In this document: one piece after another, positions 7,913-17,467 of the stretch | Position numbering within the stretch: the first letter of the stretch is position 1 | How the letters are laid out: the number at the start of each line of letters is the position of its first letter | Source of the DNA: CBDFGN01 sp965247065 | GTDB taxonomy: Bacteria > Bacteroidota > Bacteroidia > Cytophagales > Cyclobacteriaceae | Direction: 5' to 3' | DNA length: 64,000 nucleotides | Assembly: GCA_965247065.1 (NCBI GenBank) | Contig: CBDFGN010000006.1 | Location: forward strand, 2,666,001-2,730,000 | Made by a program: the position numbers and the translations under genes | Notes under the pieces: model-generated | Database searches by the model: none | What the model was told of the DNA's origin: nothing | Seen by the model: the letters and a program-made list of their open reading frames with translations, nothing else

Positions 7913-9277
7913 ATGAGCGTTCAAAAGCCGACACTACCTAAAGGGACCAGGGATTTTAGCCCACTTAAAATGGTGCGGCGAAACTTCATATTTGAAACGA
8001 TGAAGACGATCTTCAGGCGATACGGTTTTCAGCCGCTCGAAACCCCGGCTTTAGAAAATCTTTCGGTGCTTACCGGAAAGTACGGAGAAGAAGGTGATCA
8101 GTTGATCTTTAAAATCCTGAATTCCGGAGATTTTCTCTCTGGGAGGCTGTCTGCGGACCTGAAAATCGATTCTAAATCGCTGGCTCCAAAAATATCTAGC
8201 AAGGGGCTTCGCTATGATCTGACGGTGCCCTTGGCCAGGTATGTAGTTGCCAACCGAGGCGAGCTTACTCTACCCTTTAAGCGTTACCAAATACAACCTG
8301 TTTGGAGAGCAGATAGGCCCCAAAAAGGTCGATATAGGGAGTTTGTTCAATGCGACGTAGACATAGTGGGCACCAAATCTCTGTTTTGTGATGCCGAATT
8401 GATCCAAATGACTTCCAAGATCATGGATGGACTTCGCATTACTGATTATACCGTCAAGGTCAACAGCCGAAAGATCCTTACGGGCATCAACGAAGTGGCC
8501 GGAATAGAGGGCCGGGAAAATGAACTATTTGTGGCAATTGACAAACTGGACAAGATTGGCAAAACCGGCGTAATAGAGGAATTAAAAGGCAAGGGGTGGG
8601 CCAAGGCCTTGAATGGACTTGGGTCTTTTTTTGAAAACCGTGCATCCCAGGCTCAGATGACTTTTCTAAAACAGAAATTGTCAGACAGCGAGATCGGCCG
8701 ACAGGGACTCAAAGAGATTCTGGCGATCCTGAATTACCTGGAGAACCTGGATGTTGAGGCTATGACCCATGTGGAGTTCGATCCAATGCTGGCCCGGGGC
8801 CTATCATATTATACCGGTGCGATCTTTGAGGTCAAGGCAACTGCGGTGAAAATCGGCAGCATAAGCGGAGGAGGCCGATATGATGATCTTACCGGGGCAT
8901 TCGGTCTACCCGGGATCCCGGCGGTGGGAATTTCTTTTGGGATCGACCGGATCTATGATGTTATGGAAGAATTAAATTTGTTCCCTCTGGACAAATTAGC
9001 CTCCACCAGAATCTTGGTGGCAAGTTTTGATGTGCAGTCAGAGCTTTTCGCTCTGGAAGTATTGAATCGCCTTCGATCTGCCGGTATAAGCAGCGAGTTG
9101 TTTCCCGAACGGGTGAATATCAAGCGGCAACTGGCCTATGCCAACAAGAAGTCCATTCCCTATGTAATCCTGATCGGTTCGGAGGAAATGAAAACAGGGG
9201 AACCGACCCTCAAGAATATGAAAACAGGAACTCAACAGTCCCTGTCAATTGAAAAGATTGTGGAAGAAGTTGCGTAA
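7913..9277 (+). CDS. hisS: Histidine--tRNA ligase
   Basis: A class II aminoacyl-tRNA synthetase that charges tRNA-His. The N-terminal LPKGTRDFSP, motif 1 region, motif 2 RPQKGRYREFVQCDVDIVG and the histidine-specific LARGLSYYTGAIFEV and SGGGRYDDL blocks are all present, with the anticodon-binding domain after about residue 330. The chosen ATG gives 454 residues starting MSVQKPTLPKGTRDF. A frame-compatible TTG eight codons upstream overlaps the presumed promoter and is unlikely. The gene is followed after six bases by hutH on the same strand. Confidence 0.97.
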   Translation: MSVQKPTLPKGTRDFSPLKMVRRNFIFETMKTIFRRYGFQPLETPALENLSVLTGKYGEEGDQLIFKILNSGDFLSGRLSADLKIDSKSLAPKISSKGLRYDLTVPLARYVVANRGELTLPFKRYQIQPVWRADRPQKGRYREFVQCDVDIVGTKSLFCDAELIQMTSKIMDGLRITDYTVKVNSRKILTGINEVAGIEGRENELFVAIDKLDKIGKTGVIEELKGKGWAKALNGLGSFFENRASQAQMTFLKQKLSDSEIGRQGLKEILAILNYLENLDVEAMTHVEFDPMLARGLSYYTGAIFEVKATAVKIGSISGGGRYDDLTGAFGLPGIPAVGISFGIDRIYDVMEELNLFPLDKLASTRILVASFDVQSELFALEVLNRLRSAGISSELFPERVNIKRQLAYANKKSIPYVILIGSEEMKTGEPTLKNMKTGTQQSLSIEKIVEEVA

Positions 9278-9283
9278 AACTGA

Positions 9284-10786
9284 ATGTCATCTGAACATTT
9301 AATTGCCGAGGCTAAACTTACCCTCGACGGAATTCAGGATATCCTTGCTGGCAACAAGCGATTGGCCCTGACCGAGAACGTCAAGGCGCAGATAATAAAA
9401 TCGCAAGAATACCTTGAGTTCAAAGCGGCCAATTCAGACCACCCTATTTACGGAATTAATACCGGCTTCGGGGCTCTTTACGACAAGAGGATAGAAAGCC
9501 ACGAGCACCATCAATTGCAGGTCAACCTGGTCACGTCGCACGCGAGCGGTGTCGGGCCTGCTGTACCTTCTGAAATAGTGCGGATCATGCTTCTCCTTAA
9601 GATCCAGGCCCTAGCCTACGGTTACTCAGGGGTTCAATTAAGCACGGTGCGTAGGTTAATGGATTTTTTCACTCATGACATTAGCCCGATAGTATATGAA
9701 ATGGGCTCTTTGGGAGCTTCCGGGGACTTGACCCCGCTGGCTCACCTGGCACTGCCTTTGCTTGGTCTAGGCGAGGTCGCTTACCAGGGTGAACAGGTTA
9801 CCGGATCTGAGATCAACCAGGAAATGGGATGGGATCCAGTGCATCTCAAAGCAAAGGAAGGACTCGCTTTACTAAATGGTACCCAATTCATGGGTGCCTA
9901 TGGTGTTTGGTGCCTGCATCAATGTACAAGAATTCTCCATCTGACCGATTTAATTGGAGCCCTCTCCTTGGACGCATTCGACGGAAGCACCGAGCCTCTA
10001 GATCCGCTTATCCATAAAATCAGACCACAGGCTGGACAAATTAAAACGGCCGAGAGAATCCTGGAGTTTCTCAAAGGGAGCCAGCTTCAAGAAAGGACCA
10101 AGGGGCACATTCAGGACCCTTATTCTTTCCGATGCATGCCTCAGGTTCATGGTGCAAGCAACCATGCTTTGCAGTTTGTTTATGATGTATTCATTGCCGA
10201 GATCAACTGTGTCACCGACAATCCCAACATATTCCCGGACGAGGATCGGATCATTTCGGGTGGAAATTTTCATGGACAACCTCTCGCACTGGCCTTGGAT
10301 TTTATGGCCATTGCCCTGGCTGAGATTGGGAGCATCTCTGAGAGAAGAACGTATCAGCTGTTAAGTGGAAACCGGGGCCTTCCTGAATTTTTGGTGGCTA
10401 ACCCAGGGCTTAATTCAGGCCTAATGATACCTCAATATGTTGCAGCATCCCTGGTGAGCCAGAATAAGCAATTATGCACACCATGCTCGATCGATTCAAT
10501 TGTATCTTCCAACGGCCAGGAGGACCACGTCAGCATGGGAGCAAATGCCGGAATAAAAGCTGCCCGCGTGGTTGAGAACCTATACCATATATTAGGAATT
10601 GAATTGCTCACGGCCTCCCAGGCCATGGAATTCAGGCGACCGCTTCAAACATCGCTAGGTCTGGAGAACCTACTCGACAATTTCAGAAAAGAAGTGTCGT
10701 TTATTGATAACGACCGGGTGCTTCAACAGGACATAAAGAGGTCGGTAGAGTTCCTAAAGGCAACCAGCCTGGATTTTTCGCTTTGA
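9284..10786 (+). CDS. hutH: Histidine ammonia-lyase
   Basis: Converts L-histidine to trans-urocanate and ammonia, the first step of histidine degradation. The 500-residue length is normal. The MIO-forming triad Ala145-Ser146-Gly147 is present in GSLGASGDLTPLAHL, along with YGINTGFG near 57-63 and the downstream QEDHVSMG and FRRP motifs. It lies six bases after hisS and probably shares its transcript. No other hut gene is in the window, so the rest of the pathway must be elsewhere or the enzyme works alone. HAL versus tyrosine ammonia-lyase specificity was not distinguished residue by residue. Confidence 0.93.
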   Translation: MSSEHLIAEAKLTLDGIQDILAGNKRLALTENVKAQIIKSQEYLEFKAANSDHPIYGINTGFGALYDKRIESHEHHQLQVNLVTSHASGVGPAVPSEIVRIMLLLKIQALAYGYSGVQLSTVRRLMDFFTHDISPIVYEMGSLGASGDLTPLAHLALPLLGLGEVAYQGEQVTGSEINQEMGWDPVHLKAKEGLALLNGTQFMGAYGVWCLHQCTRILHLTDLIGALSLDAFDGSTEPLDPLIHKIRPQAGQIKTAERILEFLKGSQLQERTKGHIQDPYSFRCMPQVHGASNHALQFVYDVFIAEINCVTDNPNIFPDEDRIISGGNFHGQPLALALDFMAIALAEIGSISERRTYQLLSGNRGLPEFLVANPGLNSGLMIPQYVAASLVSQNKQLCTPCSIDSIVSSNGQEDHVSMGANAGIKAARVVENLYHILGIELLTASQAMEFRRPLQTSLGLENLLDNFRKEVSFIDNDRVLQQDIKRSVEFLKATSLDFSL

Positions 10787-12705
10787 GATTCAGTAGGCAA
10801 CATATAGTCAGCCTCTTCTTAACCTTTCTTGGAATTAGCAGTCTGACGGGGCAGGAAGTTACTTCCCAAGCAGGACGTTTCAAGGTTGACTATGGCCGAG
10901 GTTGCAACCCTTTACCAGTTATTGTAACCAACTTATTTGGCGGGTTCTCGGGAGCACCTCAATATGACTATGAGTTCGATAGCGATTTTTTTTATGCAAA
11001 CTTGGTTCTGGATACATTCCATACATACCAGTCCGTGGGCTTATTTACACTGCTACAAGAGGGCCCTCAAGTTAGGTACGAGTTAATTGACTCCCTGATA
11101 ATCCAGGTTTTTGAACCTCTTACCCCGGAGTTTGAAGTGTCGGCTTGTGCTAATAACACCGCTAAGGTGATCATTGCCGACACCTACTACGATCAGTTCA
11201 GGGTTTTCTACACGGCTACCGATTCCTTTGATGTCAGCCAGGGACAGGATGTCCCCGCGTTTACTTACCCAGGCCCAGGAACTTACAATGTGAAGGTTGA
11301 GGGATTTTTCGACAACGCTCAGGAGAATTGCGCCAGCCAGATAACCCCATTCACGACCGGGAACGATACCATCGTGCCAGCCCAAGTCATTTCAGCGGAT
11401 GTTAGCGCCATAAGCGATACCGACGGTTCGGTAGTTCTCCACTATAGTTTAACTTCCGGGACCAGCTATAGGGTGGAAAGGACCAATGCTAATCGGACCG
11501 GCCCATTCATCCAGGTCGGACTGGCCCAGGATCCCAGTTCCACTACCGTTTCTGGCTTAAACACCCGAGACTTTTATTATTGCTTTAGAATTGTCGCCTT
11601 TGAAGCCTGCTCCGGGCAATCGTTTGCGTCTGACACGGTTTGTTCTACTACCCTTGGAGTAACTGCCAGGGAAGGCGCAAATGATCTTAGCTGGTCCACT
11701 GGAATCGTCAATTTTGCAAATTACCAGCTCTTTAAGGATAGCACTCTGGCCCAGGCCTTTTCTTCTGCCAGTAGTTCAACCTACAGCGACGAAAATATAC
11801 CCTGCAACCGTGAGATCTGTTATTCACTGGTAACCAACTACACTAATGGAATAACCTCATCCGTCAGTAATGTATGCATCACTTCTCTCTCCGGTGACAA
11901 TCCACCCCTGGTCGACAATATCATGGCCACCTATAACGAAAGTAGCATAGATTTGTCCTGGGACAAGGCTAGCGCTGATGCCACCGAGTTTTACGCGGTA
12001 TTCCGCTCTATAAAATCGGGGCCGGCAGAATTCCTTGACTCAACGGCCCAAAACAGCTACTCTGATTCGGGTGTGGACCCGGACAAGCGATATTGCTACA
12101 GAATCTCTTATCGGGACGAGTGCGGTAATGAATCTGACCTTAGTACTCGATCCTGCCCGATCCAGGTCAGAAGGTCAAGTGAGTTATTGACCATGTTGGA
12201 ACTGTCCTGGTCTCAATATCTTGGATGGAGTGCCGGAGTTCGTCATTACGTGGTGGAGGAATTGGACGAGCAGGGAAACATCACTAATTCATCTAACGTT
12301 GGTCTTTCAAGGACCTTTGAACAAATTATCGATCAATCCGGATCTCAAGTAAAGCATTTTCGAATTAGGGCGGAATCCGAGGACTCAAATCCTCTCGTTA
12401 GTTTTTCCTTGCTTTTAGAAATCAGATTGGAATCCCAAGTATTTTTGCCCAATGCCTTTTATCCGGAAGGATTGAACAAGCGCTTAGAGGTTAACACTTA
12501 TTTTGTTACCGAATACGAGATGAAAGTTTTCAACCGCTGGGGTGAGATCATACACGCATCCGATCAAAACGGCCGAGGTTGGGATGGTACAATCGCCAAC
12601 ACCAGCAAACGAGCGGCCAAGGGATCCTACATTTACCGGATTGACTTTCAGGACCAAGCTAGTGAACCACTTCAGCAATCGGGATCAGTAATGTTGATAC
12701 GCTAA
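10783..12705 (+). CDS. T9SS cargo protein with CHU_C-type (type B) C-terminal sorting domain
   Basis: A 640-residue secreted protein. The TTG start overlaps the hutH stop (TTGA) and gives a signal peptide ending around TGQE. The middle contains repeated fibronectin-III/Ig-like modules (about 200-290, 290-370, 375-465) with Tyr/Cys patterns such as YYCFRIVAF, REICYSLVT and KRYCYRISY. The C-terminal 90 residues (VFLPNAFYPEG, MKVFNRWGEIIHAS, GWDGT, KGSYIYRIDF) match the gliding-motility-associated type B sorting domain recognised by the type IX secretion system. It is probably a surface adhesin or matrix protein. There is no catalytic domain. Confidence 0.9.
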   Translation: MRFSRQHIVSLFLTFLGISSLTGQEVTSQAGRFKVDYGRGCNPLPVIVTNLFGGFSGAPQYDYEFDSDFFYANLVLDTFHTYQSVGLFTLLQEGPQVRYELIDSLIIQVFEPLTPEFEVSACANNTAKVIIADTYYDQFRVFYTATDSFDVSQGQDVPAFTYPGPGTYNVKVEGFFDNAQENCASQITPFTTGNDTIVPAQVISADVSAISDTDGSVVLHYSLTSGTSYRVERTNANRTGPFIQVGLAQDPSSTTVSGLNTRDFYYCFRIVAFEACSGQSFASDTVCSTTLGVTAREGANDLSWSTGIVNFANYQLFKDSTLAQAFSSASSSTYSDENIPCNREICYSLVTNYTNGITSSVSNVCITSLSGDNPPLVDNIMATYNESSIDLSWDKASADATEFYAVFRSIKSGPAEFLDSTAQNSYSDSGVDPDKRYCYRISYRDECGNESDLSTRSCPIQVRRSSELLTMLELSWSQYLGWSAGVRHYVVEELDEQGNITNSSNVGLSRTFEQIIDQSGSQVKHFRIRAESEDSNPLVSFSLLLEIRLESQVFLPNAFYPEGLNKRLEVNTYFVTEYEMKVFNRWGEIIHASDQNGRGWDGTIANTSKRAAKGSYIYRIDFQDQASEPLQQSGSVMLIR

Positions 12706-12726
12706 TCCAAATTTAAACAAGATGAC

Positions 12727-13059
12727 ATGATAGACATGATGAAAATGATGGGCCAACTTAAAGAGGCCCAAGAAAAGATCAAACTAGCTCAGGAAAACCT
12801 GGCTCAAGTGACGGCCACTGGAGAATCGGGCGCTGGCTTGGTCAAAGCTACAGTCAATGGGAAAAAGCGAGTCGTGGCGATTGATATTGATCAGGATCTG
12901 GTCAAACCCGAGGACAAAGAGATGATGCAGGATTTGATTGTAGCCGCGATTAACAAGGCTCTGGAAGAAGTCGATGTTAAAGCCAAAGAAGAAATCAAAA
13001 AATCCACCTCAGGGATGTTCCCCAATATTCCAGGACTGGATTTGAGCAGCCTGGTTTAA
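12727..13059 (+). CDS. ybaB: YbaB/EbfC nucleoid-associated protein
   Basis: A 110-residue protein with the YbaB/EbfC pattern: Met-rich N-terminal helix MIDMMKMMGQLKEAQ, Gly-rich turn GESGAGLVKATVNGKK, VVAIDIDQDLVKPEDKEMMQDL and a final SGMFPNIPGLDL. Family members form dimers that bind DNA. Its TAA stop shares a base with the ATG of the GT2 gene (TAATG), so translation is probably coupled. The usual neighbours dnaX and recR are absent here. Confidence 0.93.
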   Translation: MIDMMKMMGQLKEAQEKIKLAQENLAQVTATGESGAGLVKATVNGKKRVVAIDIDQDLVKPEDKEMMQDLIVAAINKALEEVDVKAKEEIKKSTSGMFPNIPGLDLSSLV

Positions 13060-14075
13060 TGACTCGGGTCTCAGTCGTAATTCTCAATTTCAATGGGGCC
13101 AATTTTTTGCTAAAGTTTCTCCCGACGGTTATCCGGTATAGCGCTGAAGCTCAAGTGATTGTTATTGACAACGGCTCATCCGATGAGTCTGTAATAGTGT
13201 TGAAATCGCAATTTCCAGAAGTCCGATTGATTGGGCTCCAGGATAACCTTGGTTTCACAGGTGGGTACAATACCGGGCTCAAAGAAATAAAGAGCGAGTA
13301 CTACGTCCTTCTAAACAGCGATGTCCAGGTGACCCCGGACTGGATCGGTCCGATAATCGATCATCTTGACCAAGATCCCGAAATTGCTGCTTGCCAGCCT
13401 AAAATCCTGTCCCAGTCGGCACCGGATGCTTTTGAATATGCCGGTGCTGGCGGAGGCTTTATTGATGTCCTTGGATATCCCTTTTGCCGAGGACGCCTAT
13501 TCCAAACCCTAGAACAAGACCTGGGGCAATTTGATGACGTAGCTGACGTGTTTTGGGCCAGTGGAGCCTGTTTGTTCATAAGGTCCGAATTGTTCTGGGC
13601 CCTTGGAGGATTTGACTTACGGTTTTTCGCACACATGGAGGAAATTGATCTATGCTGGCGCCTCCACAGGCTCGGTTACAGGATTTGCTACTTTGGAAAA
13701 AGTACGGTTCTTCATTTAGGTGGAGGCACGTTGCATCAGAGCAACCCCCGAAAAACCTACCTTAATTTCAAGAATAGTCTTACCATGTTGTACCAAAACT
13801 CAGGCCCCCGAAATCTTTTCTTCAAGGTCCTCGGAAGAATTGGGTTGGATCTTGTAGCCTCCATTAAGTTCTTGCTAATGGATTCATGGGGTGACTTCAA
13901 AGCAGTTCTGAAGGCTGATTTTGAGTTTATAAGCGAGTTCAAACGCAACAAGGCTATTCGAAAGGATCTTTGGCACCAGGCCAACTACCGACAAATACCG
14001 GAAATTTATCCAAGATCCATCGTACTGGATTATTACCTAAAGGGCAAAAGGTATTTTAAGGACCTTAACTTTTAG
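13059..14075 (+). CDS. GT2 family glycosyltransferase
   Basis: A 338-residue inverting GT-A glycosyltransferase. It begins VSVVILNFNG, has VIDNGSSDES near residue 36, the metal-binding-type LLNSDVQV near 88-95, and an acceptor-region ED-like HMEEIDLCWRLHRLGY near 188-203. The layout matches WbbL/rhamnosyltransferase-like proteins that build surface polysaccharide. The C-terminal 100 residues are amphipathic and may attach to the membrane. It is translationally coupled to ybaB and ends over the 3' end of the convergent PspC gene. Confidence 0.9.
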   Translation: MTRVSVVILNFNGANFLLKFLPTVIRYSAEAQVIVIDNGSSDESVIVLKSQFPEVRLIGLQDNLGFTGGYNTGLKEIKSEYYVLLNSDVQVTPDWIGPIIDHLDQDPEIAACQPKILSQSAPDAFEYAGAGGGFIDVLGYPFCRGRLFQTLEQDLGQFDDVADVFWASGACLFIRSELFWALGGFDLRFFAHMEEIDLCWRLHRLGYRICYFGKSTVLHLGGGTLHQSNPRKTYLNFKNSLTMLYQNSGPRNLFFKVLGRIGLDLVASIKFLLMDSWGDFKAVLKADFEFISEFKRNKAIRKDLWHQANYRQIPEIYPRSIVLDYYLKGKRYFKDLNF

Positions 14076-14290
14076 TAATACCAGAGGGAATTATCCCGTC
14101 GCCGCAAGTGGCGTCGCATGTTCATAATAAATGCAAGGCTGAGATAAATTAATAGAGGTGACCCAAAAGTTAAGAACGAAGAATAGATAAAAAATAGCCG
14201 GATGCTGGAGGTTGGAATTCGCAGCTTTTCCCCCAGTCGAGCGCATACTCCGAAGGCCTGATTTTCGAAAAAACTTTGAATTCTTTTCAT
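14072..14290 (-). CDS. Small PspC-domain membrane protein
   Basis: A 72-residue protein dominated by a PspC domain: GVCARLGEKLRIPTSSIRLFF, then a transmembrane stretch FLTFGSPLLIYLSLAFIM and a basic C-terminal tail. PspC domains occur in membrane stress-response proteins. The short isolated form is frequent in Bacteroidota and has no settled role. The stop overlaps the GT2 gene end by four bases. The frame was preferred over an alternative one in the same bases because of the PspC motifs. Confidence 0.8.
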   Translation of the reverse strand: MKRIQSFFENQAFGVCARLGEKLRIPTSSIRLFFIYSSFLTFGSPLLIYLSLAFIMNMRRHLRRRDNSLWYY

Positions 14291-14385
14291 CCAATTTTTG
14301 GCATCAAATCAAGGCTCCAAAAGTCGTGCAAAAAGCCTTAATTTCTTGCGTAGGGGCGAAAATTACCTTTTATTATTTTTTTGAG

Positions 14386-14401
14386 TATTATTGCAATAAT
14401 A
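14386..14401. promoter_or_regulatory. Perfect 16-bp palindrome upstream of the TPR lipoprotein gene
   Basis: TATTATTGCAATAATA is a perfect inverted repeat in an AT-rich spacer, 59 bases before the ATG at 14460. The size and symmetry fit a dimeric regulator site, but AT-richness raises the chance of coincidence. Confidence 0.35.
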
Positions 14402-14459
14402 ATATAATAACGATAATATTGCATTGAATTCTAACGCAAATTTTAAACCACCACCCTAA

Positions 14460-16238
14460 ATGAGAAAATTATCCTATCTAAGCGCCATAGCCGGCATCAT
14501 GCTGTTGTGGAGCTGCTCTCTCAACAACATGATTAAACTAGCAGAGCAACAGGACCTCACGGTGACTCCAAAGCCTCTTGAAGTTCATGCTGATTCGGTA
14601 AAGTTCGAAATGTCGGCGGTCCTGCCCGTGAAGATGTTGCCATCCGGAAAGTTGTATACTGTTAACACTTTCTACAAGTACGGGGGTCAGGAAAAGGCCT
14701 TAGAAGGGATCGAATTTAATGCGGATGATTTTCCCAACAGCGATAACCAACAGCCAAGAGTTACTAAGGAATACCAATGGGCTTATGATCCCGCAATGAA
14801 AAGTGGTGACTTGGAAATTCAGGGAGTTGCTCTTGACCCCAAAAACGGAAAAACTAAATCCACAGCACGACTTAAGGTGGCCGACGGGGTGATCACCACC
14901 TCGCAACTGGTACAGGAGGTGTATTATGCCGCTTACGCTGATCACGGGTACGATAATAGTGAGCAATTGACCCCGAGCTCGGTTGATTTCTTTTTCTTGC
15001 AAGGGCGACATGATCTCCGAAATTCTGAAAAACGCAGCGAGAGGGGTTCGAATCTACGAAACTACATCGCCGAGAAGAATGCGACTCGCTCGGTTACTGT
15101 AACGGGTACTCACTCTCCAGAGGGTTCTGAAAGAATTAACACCGACCTCGCAGCCAACCGGGCCAAGAGGATCGAAGGCTATTACTCCCAACAAATGAAA
15201 AGGTATGACTATAAGGGAATGGCCGATTCGATCAAGTTCATACTTAAAGACATTGTTGAAGACTGGGCTTTATTCAAGGATAAGTTATCCGCCTATGATG
15301 GCATCGATCAAGAGCAAAAAAATGAAATGCTGCAAATTGTGAATGCGCCTGGAGAATTTGAAACCAAGGAAAAGCAATTGCAGAAGACATCGGGCTATAA
15401 AACGATATTCAAGGACATATACCCTGAATTGAGAAGATCAAGAACCGAAATACTTACCCTAAAAGACAAACTGCAGGATGCCACTATCGCTATTCTAGCT
15501 AAGCAGATTGGTGACGGAAGCGTGTCAGCCGATACTCTTAGTGATGAAGAGTTGGCTTTTGGAGCTACGCTAACCCCATCTCTGAAAGAGAAAGAAGCCA
15601 TTTACACGGCTGCCGCCAAAAAGAATGACCATTGGGCTGCAAGCAATAATCTGGGTGCGGTGTACTTGGAAATGGCCGCTGAGTCTAGTGACCAGTCAGA
15701 TGTAAACAGTTATGTGGAAAAGGCCCTGGCTCAGTTGGAAATATCCGCTAAGAAAAATGAAAGCGCCGAGGCCCAGATTAATATGGCCTCTGCCTACACC
15801 ATGCAAGGAAATGATGCCAAAGCTCTCGAGGCAATTCGAGCCGCGGCCTCCAAGGGCGCTCCCTCGGAGCACGTTCAGGGTATGAATAAGGTCAAAGGCT
15901 CGCTGGAGATCAAAGCTGCCGACTATGCCAACGCTGTTCGATCCACTTCCAGTGGTGACGATTCAGCTGATAATCTGTTTAACAAAGGCTTAAGTCAATT
16001 GTTGAACAAGGATTTTCAAAGTGCACTCACCTCATTTGACCAGGCGATGGATAAGGATGCTGATTATGCTTTGGCATACTACTGCGCAGCGGTTGCATCA
16101 GCCCGATTAAACAAGGGGGATGATGTTGTGTCCCATTTGAAGATGGCGGTTGATAAAGACCCGGCCCTGAAAAACGAGGCTCTGAACGATCTGGAATTTG
16201 CAAAATTCTCCGGCAGTGTTCAGCAAGCACTGCAGTAA
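14460..16238 (+). CDS. TPR-repeat lipoprotein with OmpA-like segment
   Basis: A 592-residue outer-membrane or periplasmic lipoprotein. The signal peptide ends in a lipobox LWSC (Cys19). A beta-rich region follows (about 25-165), then a segment VTGTHSPEGSERINTDLAANRAKRIEGYY (written here as a landmark near 205-235) resembling the peptidoglycan-binding end of OmpA domains. Tetratricopeptide repeats occupy about 385-575 (ASNNLGAVYLEMA, AQINMASAYTMQG, LFNKGLSQLLNKDFQSALTSF). It is likely a scaffold in the cell envelope. A strong terminator lies 20 bases after the stop. The partner is unknown. Confidence 0.82.
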   Translation: MRKLSYLSAIAGIMLLWSCSLNNMIKLAEQQDLTVTPKPLEVHADSVKFEMSAVLPVKMLPSGKLYTVNTFYKYGGQEKALEGIEFNADDFPNSDNQQPRVTKEYQWAYDPAMKSGDLEIQGVALDPKNGKTKSTARLKVADGVITTSQLVQEVYYAAYADHGYDNSEQLTPSSVDFFFLQGRHDLRNSEKRSERGSNLRNYIAEKNATRSVTVTGTHSPEGSERINTDLAANRAKRIEGYYSQQMKRYDYKGMADSIKFILKDIVEDWALFKDKLSAYDGIDQEQKNEMLQIVNAPGEFETKEKQLQKTSGYKTIFKDIYPELRRSRTEILTLKDKLQDATIAILAKQIGDGSVSADTLSDEELAFGATLTPSLKEKEAIYTAAAKKNDHWAASNNLGAVYLEMAAESSDQSDVNSYVEKALAQLEISAKKNESAEAQINMASAYTMQGNDAKALEAIRAAASKGAPSEHVQGMNKVKGSLEIKAADYANAVRSTSSGDDSADNLFNKGLSQLLNKDFQSALTSFDQAMDKDADYALAYYCAAVASARLNKGDDVVSHLKMAVDKDPALKNEALNDLEFAKFSGSVQQALQ

Positions 16239-16257
16239 ACAATACTTTCCTGATATA

Positions 16258-16293
16258 GAAGCCCTGGAATATGAATCCGGGGCTTCTTTTTTT
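16258..16293 (+). terminator. Rho-independent terminator after the TPR lipoprotein gene
   Basis: GAAGCCCTGG pairs with CCGGGGCTTC (ten base pairs including one G-U) across a seven-base loop, followed by seven T. It closes the TPR gene and insulates the pyruvate dehydrogenase promoter. Confidence 0.85.
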
Positions 16294-16306
16294 GTACAGA
16301 ACACTG

Positions 16307-16338
16307 TTTGGGAAATGATGTCGTTCATACTAATTTTA
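16307..16338 (+). promoter_or_regulatory. Candidate Bacteroidota promoter of the E1 beta gene
   Basis: TTTG at 16307-16310 and TAATTTTA at 16331-16338 are separated by 20 bases, close to the TTTG/TAnnTTTG consensus with one mismatch in the -7 box. The start codon at 16359 would leave a short leader. The preceding terminator supports a promoter here. Confidence 0.45.
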
Positions 16339-16358
16339 CCCCTCCCAAAACCGACTCG

Positions 16359-17339
16359 ATGAGAGAGATTCAATTCCGAGAAGCCCTTAGAGAGGCTATG
16401 AACGAAGAAATGCGCCAGGATGAGAACGTGTTTCTGATGGGCGAAGAAGTGGCAGAATACAACGGAGCCTACAAGGTAAGCCAGGGAATGTTAGATGAGT
16501 TTGGCCCAAACCGAGTGATCGATACTCCTATTTCCGAATTAGGGTTTTCCGGACTTGGAATCGGGGCAGCCATGAATGATCTGCGACCGATCATTGAATT
16601 GATGACATTCAATTTTTCGCTAGTCGGAATCGACCAGATCATTAATGGTGCCGCAAAGATGTTTTTTATGTCCGGTGGCCAATTTCAGGTGCCGATCGTT
16701 TTCCGAGGCCCCACCGGGAATGCTGGAATGCTCGGCGCTCAACATTCTCAGAATTTCGAAAACTGGTATGCAAATACTCCCGGACTTAAGGTGGTTGTTC
16801 CCTCTAATCCGTATGACGCGAAGGGACTTTTGAAGACCTCCATACGGGATGACAATCCGGTGATTTTTATGGAGTCCGAATTGATGTATTCAGACAAGGG
16901 TGCTGTTCCTGAAAACGAATACCTAATTCCCTTAGGCCAGGCAGATGTGAAAAAGGAGGGAAATGATGTAACCGTGGTCTCGTTCGGCAAAGTTCTGAAA
17001 GTCGCCATGGAAGCCGCACAGGAAATGGAGAAGGAAGGCGTGTCCGTTGAGGTTATCGATCTACGCACCGTCCGGCCAATCGATTATCGGACCGTAATTG
17101 ACTCGGTCCAAAAGACAAACCGATTGGTCGTGATAGAAGAAGCCTGGCCTCTTTCATCGATATCGACTGAGATCTCGCATTACGTCCAACGTCATGCCTT
17201 TGATTACCTGGATGCTCCAGTTCATCGCATTACAAACCTGGATGTTCCTTTGGGGTATGCGCCCAGCCTGATTGAGGCTGTGTTGCCAAACACGAAACGC
17301 TCAATAGAAGCAATAAATGCTGTTCTATACCGCAATTGA
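16359..17339 (+). CDS. pdhB: Pyruvate dehydrogenase E1 component, beta subunit
   Basis: The beta chain of the thiamine-diphosphate-dependent E1 heterotetramer that decarboxylates pyruvate (a branched-chain 2-oxoacid is the alternative substrate). The chosen ATG gives 326 residues starting MREIQFREALREAMNEEM. Hallmarks are VFLMGEEVAEYNGAYKVSQG, RVIDTPISELGFSGLGIGAAM, FRGPTGNAGMLGAQHSQ and the C-terminal IEEAWPLSSISTEI. A TTG 17 codons upstream lies inside the predicted promoter. The alpha subunit is not adjacent. Confidence 0.93.
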   Translation: MREIQFREALREAMNEEMRQDENVFLMGEEVAEYNGAYKVSQGMLDEFGPNRVIDTPISELGFSGLGIGAAMNDLRPIIELMTFNFSLVGIDQIINGAAKMFFMSGGQFQVPIVFRGPTGNAGMLGAQHSQNFENWYANTPGLKVVVPSNPYDAKGLLKTSIRDDNPVIFMESELMYSDKGAVPENEYLIPLGQADVKKEGNDVTVVSFGKVLKVAMEAAQEMEKEGVSVEVIDLRTVRPIDYRTVIDSVQKTNRLVVIEEAWPLSSISTEISHYVQRHAFDYLDAPVHRITNLDVPLGYAPSLIEAVLPNTKRSIEAINAVLYRN

Positions 17340-17467
17340 CAAAAGTGAGGTTAACCCCTAGACGGAGAGTATGTCAAAACTGCATTGGTAGATAATCCAC
17401 CAATTGTGGTTTTAGAAGTTGAAGGCTTCAAAAGATTTTGTAATGTACAAGTTCGCCTTTTCGTGTT

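Noticed and set aside
14091..14294. Alternative leftward frame overlapping the PspC gene
   Set aside because: The PspC motifs are in the other frame.
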